Assembly: GCA_036897485.1 (NCBI GenBank)
Contig: JAYMTF010001838.1
Span: forward strand, 1-21,085
Origin: Pelargonium nanum
Lineage: Eukaryota; Streptophyta; Magnoliopsida; Geraniales; Geraniaceae
Length of the DNA stretch: 21,085 bases
Direction of reading: 5' to 3'
Part shown: positions 1-9,755 of the stretch, in pieces
How the letters are laid out: every line of letters begins with the position of its first letter
Numbering within the stretch: position 1 is the stretch's first letter
Made by a program: the position numbers and the translations under genes
The notes under the pieces: model-generated
The model's input: the letters and a program-made list of their open reading frames with translations, nothing else
The model's database searches: none
What the model was told of the DNA's origin: nothing

Positions 1-94
1 AAATTCCGTCAAGTTTCTTTGAGGACTTTTATCAAACACTTGCAACCCCAAACCCAAACCGCCCCTTATTCCTCAGAGCTGGTGATTCGTTCAT
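1..94 (-). pseudogene. Left-edge fragment of a probable PPR gene with a disturbed N-terminal frame
   Basis: Reading the minus strand, the frame open from 72 down to 1 encodes a run ending VFDKSPQRNLTEF. That pattern is typical of the start of the first repeat in plant organellar pentatricopeptide repeat proteins, and I am reminded of the At2g27610 group. The match is from memory and covers only about 13 residues. The frame is closed upstream by a TGA at 75-73 and contains no ATG. The nearest upstream ATG (94-92) opens a 20-codon frame that stops with TGA at 34-32, exactly where the PPR-like frame is running in another register. The gene may therefore carry a frameshift near its start, begin at an ATG beyond the left edge, or have an upstream exon that I cannot see. 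The minus-strand leader region up to about 330 is CT-rich, as expected for a 5' UTR. Confidence 0.35.
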
Positions 95-246
95 CAATAT
101 TCAAATTGAGGACGAACAGAGAGACCACGCAAAGAAAGAACTTGACTGATAAATACGCCGCGATTACGTGTCTCTCTCTTTCAATCTCTCGTCCAACAAT
201 ATCGCGAGAATATGAGGATGCTACGCAGCCTACGCTTGTGCGCTAA

Positions 247-881
247 GTTTCCAACGGATATAAATGAAGAAACTGAAGAAAAAGGAATGAAACGACGCGT
301 TTCACTGCCTCGTCTGTTTTAAATGAAACAGTGCGCTTTATGATAGCATGTTGTCGGTGCGTAACGAGTTTTAAAAATCTTGTTAGTGTAAGGGTTGTTC
401 AGGAAACTGATAATTTGATCTTTGTGATCTTGGCTCTAAGCAATCTGGGAGGGTATGTGAGTTGTGTTCAATTAGGGTTTCAGTTATTTTCGTGTTCTTG
501 TGTGTGAATATGACAATCTAACGTTTTTGTGTTGTTTTTATTTTAAGAAAAAAATAGTTTGTGAGATGACAATCGGATTGATTAGATTGAGTTTATTTCA
601 GATTGAAACAATGAGATTCGATTCAACTGAATTTGATATGGTCGGTTGCATAGAATCGAAAAATTTCAGATGTCCATAGATTTGGATCCAAATCTAAGTT
701 AGTGTAGTGTAATTGTACTTTAAGCAAAAAGAAAAGAGAAAACTTATTAATTTTGATACAAAAATTTAAGAGAAACATGACACTCATTTCAGGACGGATT
801 AAAAATTGTCTCACTCAATCTCAACAACATAAGTATGAGAATAAATCATTTGTGCTAAAAAATTTGGGTTTTAAGTTAAGC
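247..881. other. Intergenic region, no gene seen
   Basis: AT-rich spacer between the left-edge fragment and the stop codon of the lectin receptor kinase. It probably holds the promoter and leader of the minus-strand left-edge gene and the 3' UTR of the kinase gene. The only frames are short (60 residues or fewer) and show no family resemblance. A 36-codon plus-strand frame at 212-322 is present but has no supporting feature. Confidence 0.5.
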
Positions 882-2912
882 CTAGAAACTAATCCTTGTG
901 CTTTTACCAGTAGAAACCTTCTTGTCAAAGCTTGAGAAACTGTTACTGGTAGATGAAGGATCAGGAACACTGCCTGAGTATTCTATCAATCCGGTCACCG
1001 AGACTTCGAGGTGAACATTGGTGGGTAAGGGAGGGAGATTGGCATCTCTCAGCAGAAACTGCACAACCCTTCTCATGTTAGGCCTGTAATCAGGATGTGG
1101 ATGAGAGCAGAGCAGGCCAAGACCAAGCACAAGCTTCACTTCATGTTCATCATACATCTCTAATGATGGATCCACAGCTTCTAATATCTCTCCTCTGGCA
1201 TGTAGCTCTCTAACCCAATCCACCAAGACCAGCTCCTCAGCATTCTTTTGGGGCTCAATTGGTCTCCTTCCACAAGCTATCTCTAGCATCAGTACTCCAT
1301 AGCCATACACATCTGTGCTGCTAGTGGCTTTTCCAGTTCTGGTGAGTTCAGGAGCCATATAACCCAGTGTCCCCACAATGTGGGTTGTTTGTGCATTGAT
1401 TCCATGCTCAGAGGTTTTGGCCAGGCCAAAATCACCAAGCTTTGCATTGAGATCTTCATCTATCAGGACATTGCTTGGCTTCACATCTCTGTGAACCACC
1501 CTCTGCTCACATTCCTCATGAAGATACAACAAAGCTCTTGCAACACCAATTATGATCTTGTACCTTTGTTCCCAAGTAAGTAGCTTCTTCTTGTGCTGGT
1601 CATTGTCAAACAAAAGCTTGTCTAGGCTTCCATTTGTTATATAGTCATAGACAAGGAGAAGCTGGTCTCTCCTTCTACACCAACCATGTAACTGCACAAG
1701 ATTCCTGTGCCTGAGCCTCCCCATACTTGTTATCTCTGCAACAAACTCCTTCATTCCCTGATTCGAGCCAGGAGAGACTCGCTTAATCGCAACCTCTAGC
1801 CCCGTGCTTGGGATGATCCCTCTGTAGACTTTTCCAAATCCTCCACTTCCTATGAGGTTTTTGTCTCTGAACCCTCCTGTGGCAGAGAAGAGCTCAGAGT
1901 ATTTGAACCTCCTAGTTCCATATTCAAGCTCCCATTCTTCTAATGTTTCATCACAGTTTCTGTATCTGCGCAGGACCTGAATGACACCATAGATCACCAG
2001 CAAGAAAAGTACAACACAAGCTAAAGTGACACCCACTGCAAATCCTTTTTTGTGCACTACCTCTCTTGATCTTCTTGCAAACATAGGGAGCTCCAATGGA
2101 TCCAAATCTTGCGCCTTGCCTCCGGCTCTAAAGCTCCAGCCATGCACATTGTGTGCAGATGCAAGCAAACCAGTGGAAGCAGAGAATCCCACAAACATGT
2201 AATCGTCCACAACCCGCGAAAGATCAATAGGGAATGATATCAGAGGCCTTACCGGCCTTGGCACGCCAAGAGGAGCAATTGTAACATTCATCAACATCTC
2301 TTTGCTGGTGTAATCAATCCATGCTTGAATTGGGTCTCCATTCTTGAGAACAATGGAGTTTTTGCTGTTGCTGATGTTGAAGTAGTAACCTGCTGGCTCT
2401 GATATGTTAGAGACCAAGCTGGATATGTCTATGCCTACATGGTTATCATTGATGTCCTGCAGCTCAAGATTCTGAGCAGTGTCGAATTCGACAGCAAGTA
2501 TCTTTGTGGAGAATCTTTCATTGCTGGTATCATTTGGGAGCCCCAAGTACTGATTTGGAAGACAACCCTTTGGTTCCTTGGTGGACATGAGAACAAAGGC
2601 AAGACCATGGCCTCCAAGATCAGGGTACCTAGGAGTAGTCGAAAACACAAAGTTAGTACTAAATGTCACAACAGCAGATTTGTTTCTGCTATTGTGTTGC
2701 ATTTCCTTGAACCGAATAGGGGACGAATAGAGTGCGTGCCCTATAAGCTTCGATGAATCGTTTGTGATTGCTAAAATGCCATCAGATCTTACGTATGCAG
2801 CGCCATTCAAGCTCAAGTTTGTTTTGGGAGCAAACCCTTTGTAGACAAAGTTGGTATCTCCATGTACCAACCCAAGGAGGAGGAGATGGAAAAGGAAACC
2901 AAATGCTTCCAT
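882..2912 (-). CDS. L-type lectin-domain receptor-like kinase (LecRK)
   Basis: Intronless gene for a 676-residue plasma-membrane receptor kinase that would sense an extracellular signal and phosphorylate Ser/Thr targets. In order, it shows a signal peptide (1-18, leucine-rich, likely cut after VHG) and a legume-lectin domain (about 20-263) with the metal-site type motif EFDT (142-145) and the stretch DINDNHVGID (153-162). A juxtamembrane linker and one membrane helix (about 289-313) follow, then a kinase domain (about 349-620). The kinase looks active: glycine loop GSGGFG (355-360), lysine K377 in VAIK, helix-C E393, catalytic HRD with D476 (RD type), DFG 494-496 and APE 520-522. A Ser-rich tail ends the protein. 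The length is normal for the family. Many Asn-X-Ser/Thr sites lie in the ectodomain. The start is the first ATG after a TATA box and gives a clean signal peptide. Known LecRKs act in immunity, eATP/NAD sensing or pollen development; I cannot assign the clade or ligand. Confidence 0.95.
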   Translation of the reverse strand: MEAFGFLFHLLLLGLVHGDTNFVYKGFAPKTNLSLNGAAYVRSDGILAITNDSSKLIGHALYSSPIRFKEMQHNSRNKSAVVTFSTNFVFSTTPRYPDLGGHGLAFVLMSTKEPKGCLPNQYLGLPNDTSNERFSTKILAVEFDTAQNLELQDINDNHVGIDISSLVSNISEPAGYYFNISNSKNSIVLKNGDPIQAWIDYTSKEMLMNVTIAPLGVPRPVRPLISFPIDLSRVVDDYMFVGFSASTGLLASAHNVHGWSFRAGGKAQDLDPLELPMFARRSREVVHKKGFAVGVTLACVVLFLLVIYGVIQVLRRYRNCDETLEEWELEYGTRRFKYSELFSATGGFRDKNLIGSGGFGKVYRGIIPSTGLEVAIKRVSPGSNQGMKEFVAEITSMGRLRHRNLVQLHGWCRRRDQLLLVYDYITNGSLDKLLFDNDQHKKKLLTWEQRYKIIIGVARALLYLHEECEQRVVHRDVKPSNVLIDEDLNAKLGDFGLAKTSEHGINAQTTHIVGTLGYMAPELTRTGKATSSTDVYGYGVLMLEIACGRRPIEPQKNAEELVLVDWVRELHARGEILEAVDPSLEMYDEHEVKLVLGLGLLCSHPHPDYRPNMRRVVQFLLRDANLPPLPTNVHLEVSVTGLIEYSGSVPDPSSTSNSFSSFDKKVSTGKSTRISF

Positions 2913-2990
2913 GGAAAAACAAGCAAAAGCCTTGAAGAAGTGAAGAGCCTTATGGGGAGAGCAATGTGCAATGCTTTGACTATCAGAATG

Positions 2991-3004
2991 AATATAAATA
3001 TAAA
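2991..3004 (-). promoter_or_regulatory. TATA box of the lectin receptor kinase gene
   Basis: On the minus strand this reads TTTATATTTATATT, a TATA-type element about 80 nt upstream of the ATG at 2912. It would place transcription start near 2960 and give a leader of roughly 50 nt with no upstream ATG. Confidence 0.45.
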
Positions 3005-3147
3005 GTTCAGATCATGAAAACTTGGAACTTGGATCCAACACTTACTCTAAAAGGAAACTTGGTCTTAACCTATGGGCCATTGGTATTGAAACAACAAAGA
3101 ATGTGCATATTAATAACTTGTTAAGGACAGTCACTTGACTGATAATC

Positions 3148-3167
3148 TTTCAACATGCATGTTGAAA
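3148..3167. repeat. Perfect 20-bp palindrome with RY element
   Basis: TTTCAACATGCATGTTGAAA is identical to its reverse complement. The centre holds CATGCATG, the RY motif bound by B3-domain factors such as ABI3/FUS3. It lies about 240 bp upstream of the lectin receptor kinase ATG, so it could act as a promoter element; that role is inferred from position only. Confidence 0.6.
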
Positions 3168-6100
3168 TTGATACAAATCTAAGAACATGATCTCTCCCAT
3201 TTTCCAATGCCTAGTGAGCATGAATTTTCAAAAAACAAGCCAAATACAGATGGGTTTAGAAGCAACTTGTGCCAAAAAGTAAGGTCTGTCTCTTGATTGG
3301 TATTAGCTCAGGTGGTCAAATGCAGATAAAATGATCACTAAACAACAAACATCCCTAAAAAGTGTGCCAGAGATGGTGCATTAAGGCTCGGAAAAGATAG
3401 TTACAAGTAGACATTAAAGTATAGGTCATGAGGAAGATTTGTGCAAAACAAGGTGTTAAACTATATATTTTTTGAAATGAGAAAGCAAGTTGTTGAGCTA
3501 TTGATTGAATAAAAACCTGTTAGCTTCGAGTTATAGCTAATGTGTAGAGTGGAGCTTTCATCCATATTGGTTCTTGTTCAAACCGATATTTAAAAAACTA
3601 GCTGCCCAAATAAAATGATAAGCTGACTATTCGAAATGCTCAACTTGGTATCGACTTGACAATCAATATTCTATTCTAAACGACCCACACTTGGTTATTC
3701 GTGATCCATTAAAGTAGCTTCTTCTTAGGTGTAATATTTAACATATTGTTTAATGAATCATAAAATTTGTAAGAAAAATTATAATGTCGCACCTCATAAC
3801 CACATCATAATTTTGCAAACACAATAAATTCACACGGCATTGAAACAATCTCTTTCACCGCCAAAGAGACTTTCTTTATAAAATTCTCCCTGAAGTCCTC
3901 TTTAATAAGATGTAGTTTGAATTCGTCGAATTGTATTTTCAATCTCATATGCGAGAGGAATTCCCAAACACAAATTTGGACTACAATGGTGTTCTACCTT
4001 GATGCATGCTGCATGAATTAAGGTCCCAAGTTCTATTCCCAATACTTTATAAAAAAATTTCAAAAGAATTATACTTATATATGGACCCGTGTAAAAGAGG
4101 CTCATATCACACCACATATCATATTTACCGCTTTTCACATTTGGGAAGTGAAACCTGCGTGTGTATATATATGATTGATGGATTAATAGAACAAAATTAT
4201 ATAAACAAGTGGATTTATTGACTTGTGGAGGTCTTACTTTTGGTGGTAAAACAATGAAAATGAACAAGAGTGTAGTGGTTGACTTATGGATCATAAGATT
4301 CTAGCACTCATGAAAATTGACAAAATGCCAAAAGGCCCAAAAACATGAGTGTTCAATGCAGCTTCCTAATTTCTATGCTGTGCTGCTTGTACCAACCAAC
4401 CCACACCACACCCACCTGCTCCATCATATATCTTCCATTGAGGCTTGGCGGCTCAGCCCCAAGTGGGCTTCTTTAAAACAACATCATCATTCTCTTCCAG
4501 CACTTACTTGCCCAAGGCCCTTCTTTGCACTACACTATCCATGCTTATAATCTTAATCACTAAACATGATTATTACTAATACTTCTTTGACTAAATCTCA
4601 TACAATGACTCACTTTAACTTTCACAATCGAATGTTTATAATAACCGAAACTTTATTGACCGTGCAGTATGAACGCTTGGTTTCCACACTTGAAGTGTCA
4701 TCCGTAACAATAACAAAAATAAACTCAGTAAAATATATCTATTACGGTGTCTTAATTACTTTGTGTTATGTTTTAACATATGCATTAATAGGTAAAATAA
4801 AGTTGAAGATTTGGATACATGGTATGAATTGATGGATGTGGCACACGTGTGGGAGGATCCAAAGCATGTGGGAAAGTGAATGCTTGCATCATAGATGACA
4901 AAATGCTTGTCTAAGCAATCACCCAACAAAAAAATACAAATGTCCCCTTACCATTGTGACACAAGACAAACAACAAGTATGTATACTCAAAACTATAGAC
5001 AAAAAGCTAAAAAGGGTCTCATGTAGCTACTAGGCAAAATGCTCATGAATGGTTCCATGATGATCTCTCCATCTTCTCCTCCTCCTCCTCTAGAGTTCCA
5101 CACCATACCAGTGCTCTTTGGCCCCCACACCCTCCCTCCTCTTCCTCTCCTCTCCATATTCCTCAAGTTTTAGCCTTCTTCTCTTGGTAATCTACCTATT
5201 CCACACAAAACTATACCATCAAGTGCATGCCTTTTTCATGCAGCAACATCTATGCTGCTAACACTTGTCACCATTTCATTGCAACTTACATCTCCATTCC
5301 ATGTCCTTAGAATCTCTCAAGATCTCACTACACAACACAATTGGAAACATATAGGTTGTGCCTGCAAAATGGTTATTAGGCTTGGCTTTAGTTGGCCCTA
5401 CAAGTACACTCAACTCAACTCTCATGTAACATGGAGGTGGATTCACATAAAAGATAAGTTTTGGTGCATGCTATAAGTGAGTGCACATAGTTTATGTATC
5501 ACTATTTTAATAGAAATGGTTGAATTGACAAGAACAGTACTACGCCTTAAACGTAAATCTCGATATAAAATAGGTTCATATTTCACGCTCATAATCATTA
5601 ATTTTGAATTAAATTACCAAATTTATTCGTACTAAACTATTAGATGCCAACCACCTCAAAATCGAGTACTAAGTTTTGTACAACTGGACTTTCTTAATAG
5701 AGGCATGACTAACTAAAATTTCTGAATATAGAGCAATGAGCTATAAGTCGTTTATGCGATTATGCCACATCATTAAAACGTTCTGATCCAGTAAGTCTTT
5801 TCGCTCCCATAAATTTATTTGAGTGAGTATATAAGTTGATTATAATGTGGTGATAATTACATCTCATTGGTTAGTTTTAGACAAATTCAAAATATATAAG
5901 ATTTAAATATTTTATTCTCTTCGTGAATAACTTATGTTCATTTTATTGAATTTGATGCTAGATTTAAATTGTATTTAGAAATAACAAATCAAGTCACAAG
6001 TTTATATGTATGATATATCTAGATAATACATTTGATTTTTTGTGAGATAAACATAATAATGTGTCACATTTTTTCTTTCCATTTCCAAATAATGTCACAT

Positions 6101-6253
6101 GAAGTGGTAGCTATTTAGCTATATAATTAGAATATAGACTACAACTACAAGTACACATTTGGCCAAGGATATAAAGACAGTAGTAATATACTATACTACT
6201 TGCTACATTTGGATAAAGCCTTAGTAATGCACACTTCATTTGGATCCATCTAG

Positions 6254-7068
6254 CTAATTTGGCAAACTTATTTCATCGAAATCATCCAAGGACAAGAAAA
6301 CTTCATCCAAGCATGAGAGCTCTGTCCCGTCATCCTCGTCATCACAATTTCGCTCGTAAACCCGACACAGAACCCTACCAAGATCCTGAAACACGAAACA
6401 ATAAATAATAATTACTATATCATTCAATCGAACGAGTTTCCTGAATCTTTTAAGTTTTTGAGTATTTTAATTAATTACCACTTTTGCATGTCCTCTTCTC
6501 TTCGAAGACGATGATCGGCTACTAGAGCCGGAATCAAGGAGACGATACTCTTGCATAGTCCAATTTGTTTTGATACTCGCCGGACCTTGATCCCCTAGGT
6601 AAAAAACATAATATTTCTTCACCCCAAGCTTCTTGTTGCTAGCACTTGAGTTAATTGGCTCGTCAATGCCCACTGCTTTCCAATATCCATTCCCCGTCGT
6701 CCGGGTTTGTATCCTCCGGCTATAGAAATACCATTGATTCCCCTCCGCCAACGCCTTGCCTACATGTTTGATCAATTGATAAGAAAGAATATTTTAACAC
6801 GACATATATGATACATACCATCAAATTCCCAAAAGTCGCAGGGACATATATCTAAAAAGAAAAAGAATACTGCAACATGATATACATGATACGTACCATC
6901 AAGTTCCCAGGGATCGTAGGGATAGAGATCAAGATCGGGTATCACATCCGGGTGAGCGGGCAGGAGGGAGGACTTGCGGTGTAGGAAATGAACAAGCTCC
7001 TCGTCCGTAGGATAGAACCGGAAGCCGGGAGGCAAGTTGACATTGTTGCTGCTGTTGTCGTCTCCCAT
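6254..7068 (-). CDS. XND1: NAC transcription factor, XND1 (XYLEM NAC DOMAIN 1) type
   Basis: Three exons on the minus strand: 7068-6897, 6759-6479 and 6385-6254 (TAG at 6256-6254), joined in frame to 194 residues. Introns are 6896-6760 (GT-AG, 137 nt) and 6478-6386 (GT-AG, 93 nt). The NAC domain fills most of the protein. It has subdomain A with [14 protein letters not shown] (12-25), the [13 protein letters not shown] block (44-56), WYFYSRR after the first junction, the [11 protein letters not shown]-contact region and the [10 protein letters not shown] block. The short acidic C-terminus with [18 protein letters not shown] is the hallmark of XND1 (NAC104), a small NAC that in Arabidopsis restrains tracheary-element secondary wall formation and cell death and affects xylem hydraulics. 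Total length is close to the Arabidopsis protein (about 187). One oddity is that subdomain A reads EELVHFL, one residue shorter than the usual EELVxHFL. Another is that intron 1 carries a decayed copy of the exon 1 end. Confidence 0.9.
6783..6938 (-). repeat. 78-bp tandem duplication across the XND1 exon 1 / intron 1 junction
   Basis: Two adjacent 78-bp units (6861-6938 and 6783-6860) are about 70 percent identical by eye, most differences being transitions. The upstream unit contains the last 42 nt of exon 1 and its donor; the downstream unit lies wholly in intron 1 and keeps a second donor, GGTATGT at 6819-6813. Because 78 is a multiple of three, the frame stays open through both. Confidence 0.85.
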
Positions 7069-7137
7069 GTCGATCGAGATTCAACCCACGAACTAATCAA
7101 GAACAACAACAAAGCAAAACAAAAGAGTATAAAAAGC

Positions 7138-7155
7138 AAGAAGAAGAAGAAGAAG
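7138..7155 (+). repeat. (AAG)6 microsatellite in the XND1 5' leader
   Basis: Six AAG units, read as a CTT tract in the sense direction of XND1, sit about 70-90 nt upstream of its start codon. CT-rich tracts are common in plant leaders. The tract is a natural length-polymorphism site. Confidence 0.8.
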
Positions 7156-7210
7156 AGTAGGATTATATATGTGATCTTGATAGTGAAGGAATGTGGAGTG
7201 AAGAAGGAAG

Positions 7211-7220
7211 TTATTTATAG
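7211..7220 (-). promoter_or_regulatory. TATA box of XND1
   Basis: The minus strand reads CTATAAATAA, a near-ideal plant TATA box about 145 nt upstream of the XND1 ATG. Transcription would start near 7180-7190, giving a leader of about 115 nt without an upstream ATG. Confidence 0.7.
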
Positions 7221-7496
7221 AGGCATATATGGAAGTGCAACGGCGGCGGCTAATAACGGAACGGTAGATACATATAATTCCAAATAACGGGATCTGTTAG
7301 TGCTGGAGGGAGCTGAGCTGAGCCTGCTGCTTCAGTTTTGTATACTCCATCTATATGTTTTGTAATATTTATATCTATATTTTACTCTTTAATTAGTATT
7401 TTTTTTATATTCTTATAATAAAAAATGAGATAGTTGTTGCTTGTGTTGTGGGTCATCATCACACTTCATGCTTATATCATCAATTTGGCTAATATA

Positions 7497-7502
7497 CACG
7501 TG
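7497..7502. promoter_or_regulatory. G-box / ABRE-like element upstream of XND1
   Basis: CACGTG in the context ACACGTGTC, the core bound by bZIP (ABF) and bHLH factors, lies about 280 bp upstream of the XND1 TATA box. It is compatible with ABA or light control of XND1, but the claim rests on motif and position only. Confidence 0.4.
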
Positions 7503-8058
7503 TCAGCAATGAATATTAAGTTTGGTCATGGATCATATTTGTATAGATAATATCACACTTTGGGTCCACTCTTATGCTATGGTGCCCTATATATATAGTC
7601 CATTATTAAAGTTTTTTTAAGGAAAAAAAATCCTAATTAAATTGGGTTATTCAATTAAAATATAACACATCAAATATAGTTATGTTTGTATAGATATAAT
7701 TGTATATATTTTTTTCAAATCACTTATTTTCTGACAGAAATACATGAAAAATATGACGATTATTTTAAAACGGATGAAACATAATATTATTTATTAGAAT
7801 GCACTGAGCAACTACAATAATTATGATGTAAGTATATAATAAATTGTAAAGTATATTTTATGGGTATGTGCAGCTCCCCAAGAGGTGGAGTAAACAATGG
7901 GTGTAATGTATTGCATTAGGGACAAATTGAGATCTATACAACCCACATGAAATAGCAATCAACTGTTTCTTAGGAGGGGGGAGTTCAACTGATTTTTTTG
8001 GACCCACTTTTTAATTATTAATTTAAAACTAACTAATTATATTATATTTTTTTATTAC

Positions 8059-8097
8059 TTTGTTTGTTTGTTTGTTAGAAAAGAAAAGAAAAGAAAA
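8059..8097 (+). repeat. Adjacent TTTG and GAAAA microsatellites
   Basis: Four TTTG units (8059-8074) are followed within a few bases by four GAAAA units (8078-8097). Confidence 0.75.
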
Positions 8098-8740
8098 TGA
8101 AAGGGAAAGTATACATTATAAAATATTCATGAGCATATGCAATGCAACACTTGTGTGGGTTTTTTGAGATGATGATGGTGGATTGGAGATGACGACATTA
8201 TTGAGGGATTGACGTAATATAATTAATTGAAGCACTAAATTGATATTGAAATTGGATCAATTTATAAACAAAAGTGAACGTAAAATTATAACTTACTACT
8301 TAAATTTGTAGATGTATATAATTAGTGATCTTGAATCTCTTGATCTTTCTTGTTTCTTCCATTTGTATTTTGTAGTGGGATCAAATCATGTAAATCAACA
8401 TGATCAAATCTTGTCAATTTAGACAACTAGAATGAAGAATTATTGCCAAATACTTGTATTTTCTTCGAAAGAGTTATTTAGAACTGTTCTTTAAAATGTC
8501 GACACATAAATTATTTACAAAGTAAAATCAAATTATCAGTACAAATTTGAAAATAAGACTTCTCCTGACAAGAGCACTCAAGAGTTTCCTATGGACAAAT
8601 TATGAAAAATGCAATAGTCTTAAAACATTTACTCAAAATAAAAATAAAAATAATGATACTTGTCATATAATTCCACCAACAATGTTAGAATTATTAAATA
8701 TCAATATCTTATCTCTCATTTGACATATTACAACCACGAA

Positions 8741-9041
8741 CATAAAACTCTATCGGTAATGATGTATGCTCTAAATATAGTATATAAGTATTTACATAAA
8801 TGATTTTGTTACTAGTGTGATCATACACGGCTCAAATTTAAATTAGACAACACTTACTGGGATAACCAAACATCAGATAGTATGCACACACAGACAAAAG
8901 AGTAGGAGACAATTTATCCCACTTGTGTAGAAGCACTTGAAAAAGAGGTAATGCCAATGTTTTATCATTAGTTTTTTTCATATACCTTATTTGGTAGAAC
9001 ACTAATTTAAGTTTGAAGCTAAACTCAAATCCAGTAGGCAA
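8741..9041 (-). mobile_element. Degenerate Ty1/Copia retrotransposon fragment (integrase C-terminal region)
   Basis: A minus-strand frame from 9041 carries, in Copia order, LPTGFEF then KLVFYQI (compare the usual LPxxxLxxKxPxxxLF), then DKLSP, then FGYPSK (usual FLGY), two in-frame stops (TAA 8840-8838, TGA 8834-8832), and finally YDHTSNKI and LEHTSLP (usual YDPxSxxxxxSRxVxFxEH). The order and spacing match the stretch after the integrase core of Copia polyproteins. The fragment is clearly dead and no LTRs or reverse transcriptase domain were found beside it. The assignment is by memory of family consensus, so it is moderate. Confidence 0.5.
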
Positions 9042-9608
9042 ATTATATAACCACTAACTCTTTGATTGGTATGCATATCTTCCTCCACTATAAGAAAAGA
9101 AAAGGATTTTTAGGCTCAATTCTAAAGATAGGAATTAGGATGAGAATTGACTTGTTATATGGATTAGGCCTAGGCAACATCATCCAATTACTAAGAGGGT
9201 AAACCAAAGTGTCAAATTCAAATTGTTCCTCTCACACAATGGATCAACTTGAGCTTATAAATGATTTAAGAAATGTAAGAAAATATGAGTGATCACCAAT
9301 CTTTCTCACTACTATTCCTTACCATTAGTAGGCCATTTGGCCAAATATTGGAGTTAGATATGGACCCTTTAAATCCTCCTCATCACCAAGATGTATAGAT
9401 AGAGCACATCATGTGCAAATATGACATGACCTACATCTCCATTATCAAAGCCCCACTAAAAACAACAGGTGCAATATATGAGGTATATAAGTTCTCTTTT
9501 CTTTTATATCATTTGTTAGAGTATAAACCAAGTATGATTCTAATTTTATATAGAGTAACATAAAAATTTGTCAAAAGAGGTATAGCATGATAATAATTGC
9601 AATAAGCC

Positions 9609-9755
9609 AATCTCAACCAAAGAGTTATGAGATCAACATCAACCAAAGAGTTATGAGAAGATGTCGTCTCGTTTGTGGACGCATAAAGTTCGTCCGATTA
9701 ATCTGTTTTTTGTTTTGGCTGAGTTTCAACTAATAACTCTTTGGCCGAGACTTTT
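9609..9755. repeat. Direct and inverted repeat cluster
   Basis: A 20-bp exact direct repeat (TCAACCAAAGAGTTATGAGA) occurs at 9613-9632 and 9639-9658. An imperfect inverted copy with the perfect core TAACTCTTTGG lies at 9733-9743. The arms could pair as a stem of about 25 bp with a loop near 90 nt, as in a small MITE-like or foldback relic. Confidence 0.6.

Larger units (their letters stand above)
2913..6253. other. Long AT-rich intergenic region
   Basis: No supported gene in 3.3 kb. The left end is the kinase promoter and the right end the XND1 3' flank. Short frames at 3902-4294 (minus), 4317-4550, 4566-4832 and 5252-5476 (plus) have no recognisable domain and skewed low-complexity composition. 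Notable items are a perfect palindrome at 3148-3167, a palindromic G-box CACACGTGTG at 4842-4851 and a pyrimidine-rich tract at about 5068-5160 that resembles a plant 5' leader but has no convincing gene after it. Stretches such as 3980-4060 look like old repeat DNA, but no family could be named. Confidence 0.5.

Noticed and set aside
19..246. 75-residue plus-strand frame starting from TTG
   Set aside because: No ATG start, low-complexity Thr/Arg/Ser composition, and it overlaps the more plausible minus-strand PPR fragment and its CT-rich leader.
3304..3315. TAGCTCAGGTGG, a perfect tRNA A-box match
   Set aside because: No B-box at the right distance and no acceptor stem or cloverleaf could be drawn, so neither a tRNA nor a clear SINE is supported.
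3902..4294. 130-residue minus-strand frame, and a B-box-like AGTTCTATTCC at about 4031
   Set aside because: No domain is recognisable and composition is that of random AT-rich DNA. A tRNA-derived SINE was considered, but no matching A-box or ends were found.
4317..4550. 77-residue plus-strand frame in a slightly GC-richer patch
   Set aside because: His/Pro/Leu-rich without any family match, no promoter or splice signals, and stops soon after.
5223..5241. Short inverted repeat TGCATG...CATGCA as a microRNA precursor
   Set aside because: The stem is only 6 bp and none of the conserved plant microRNA sequences I know is present on either strand.
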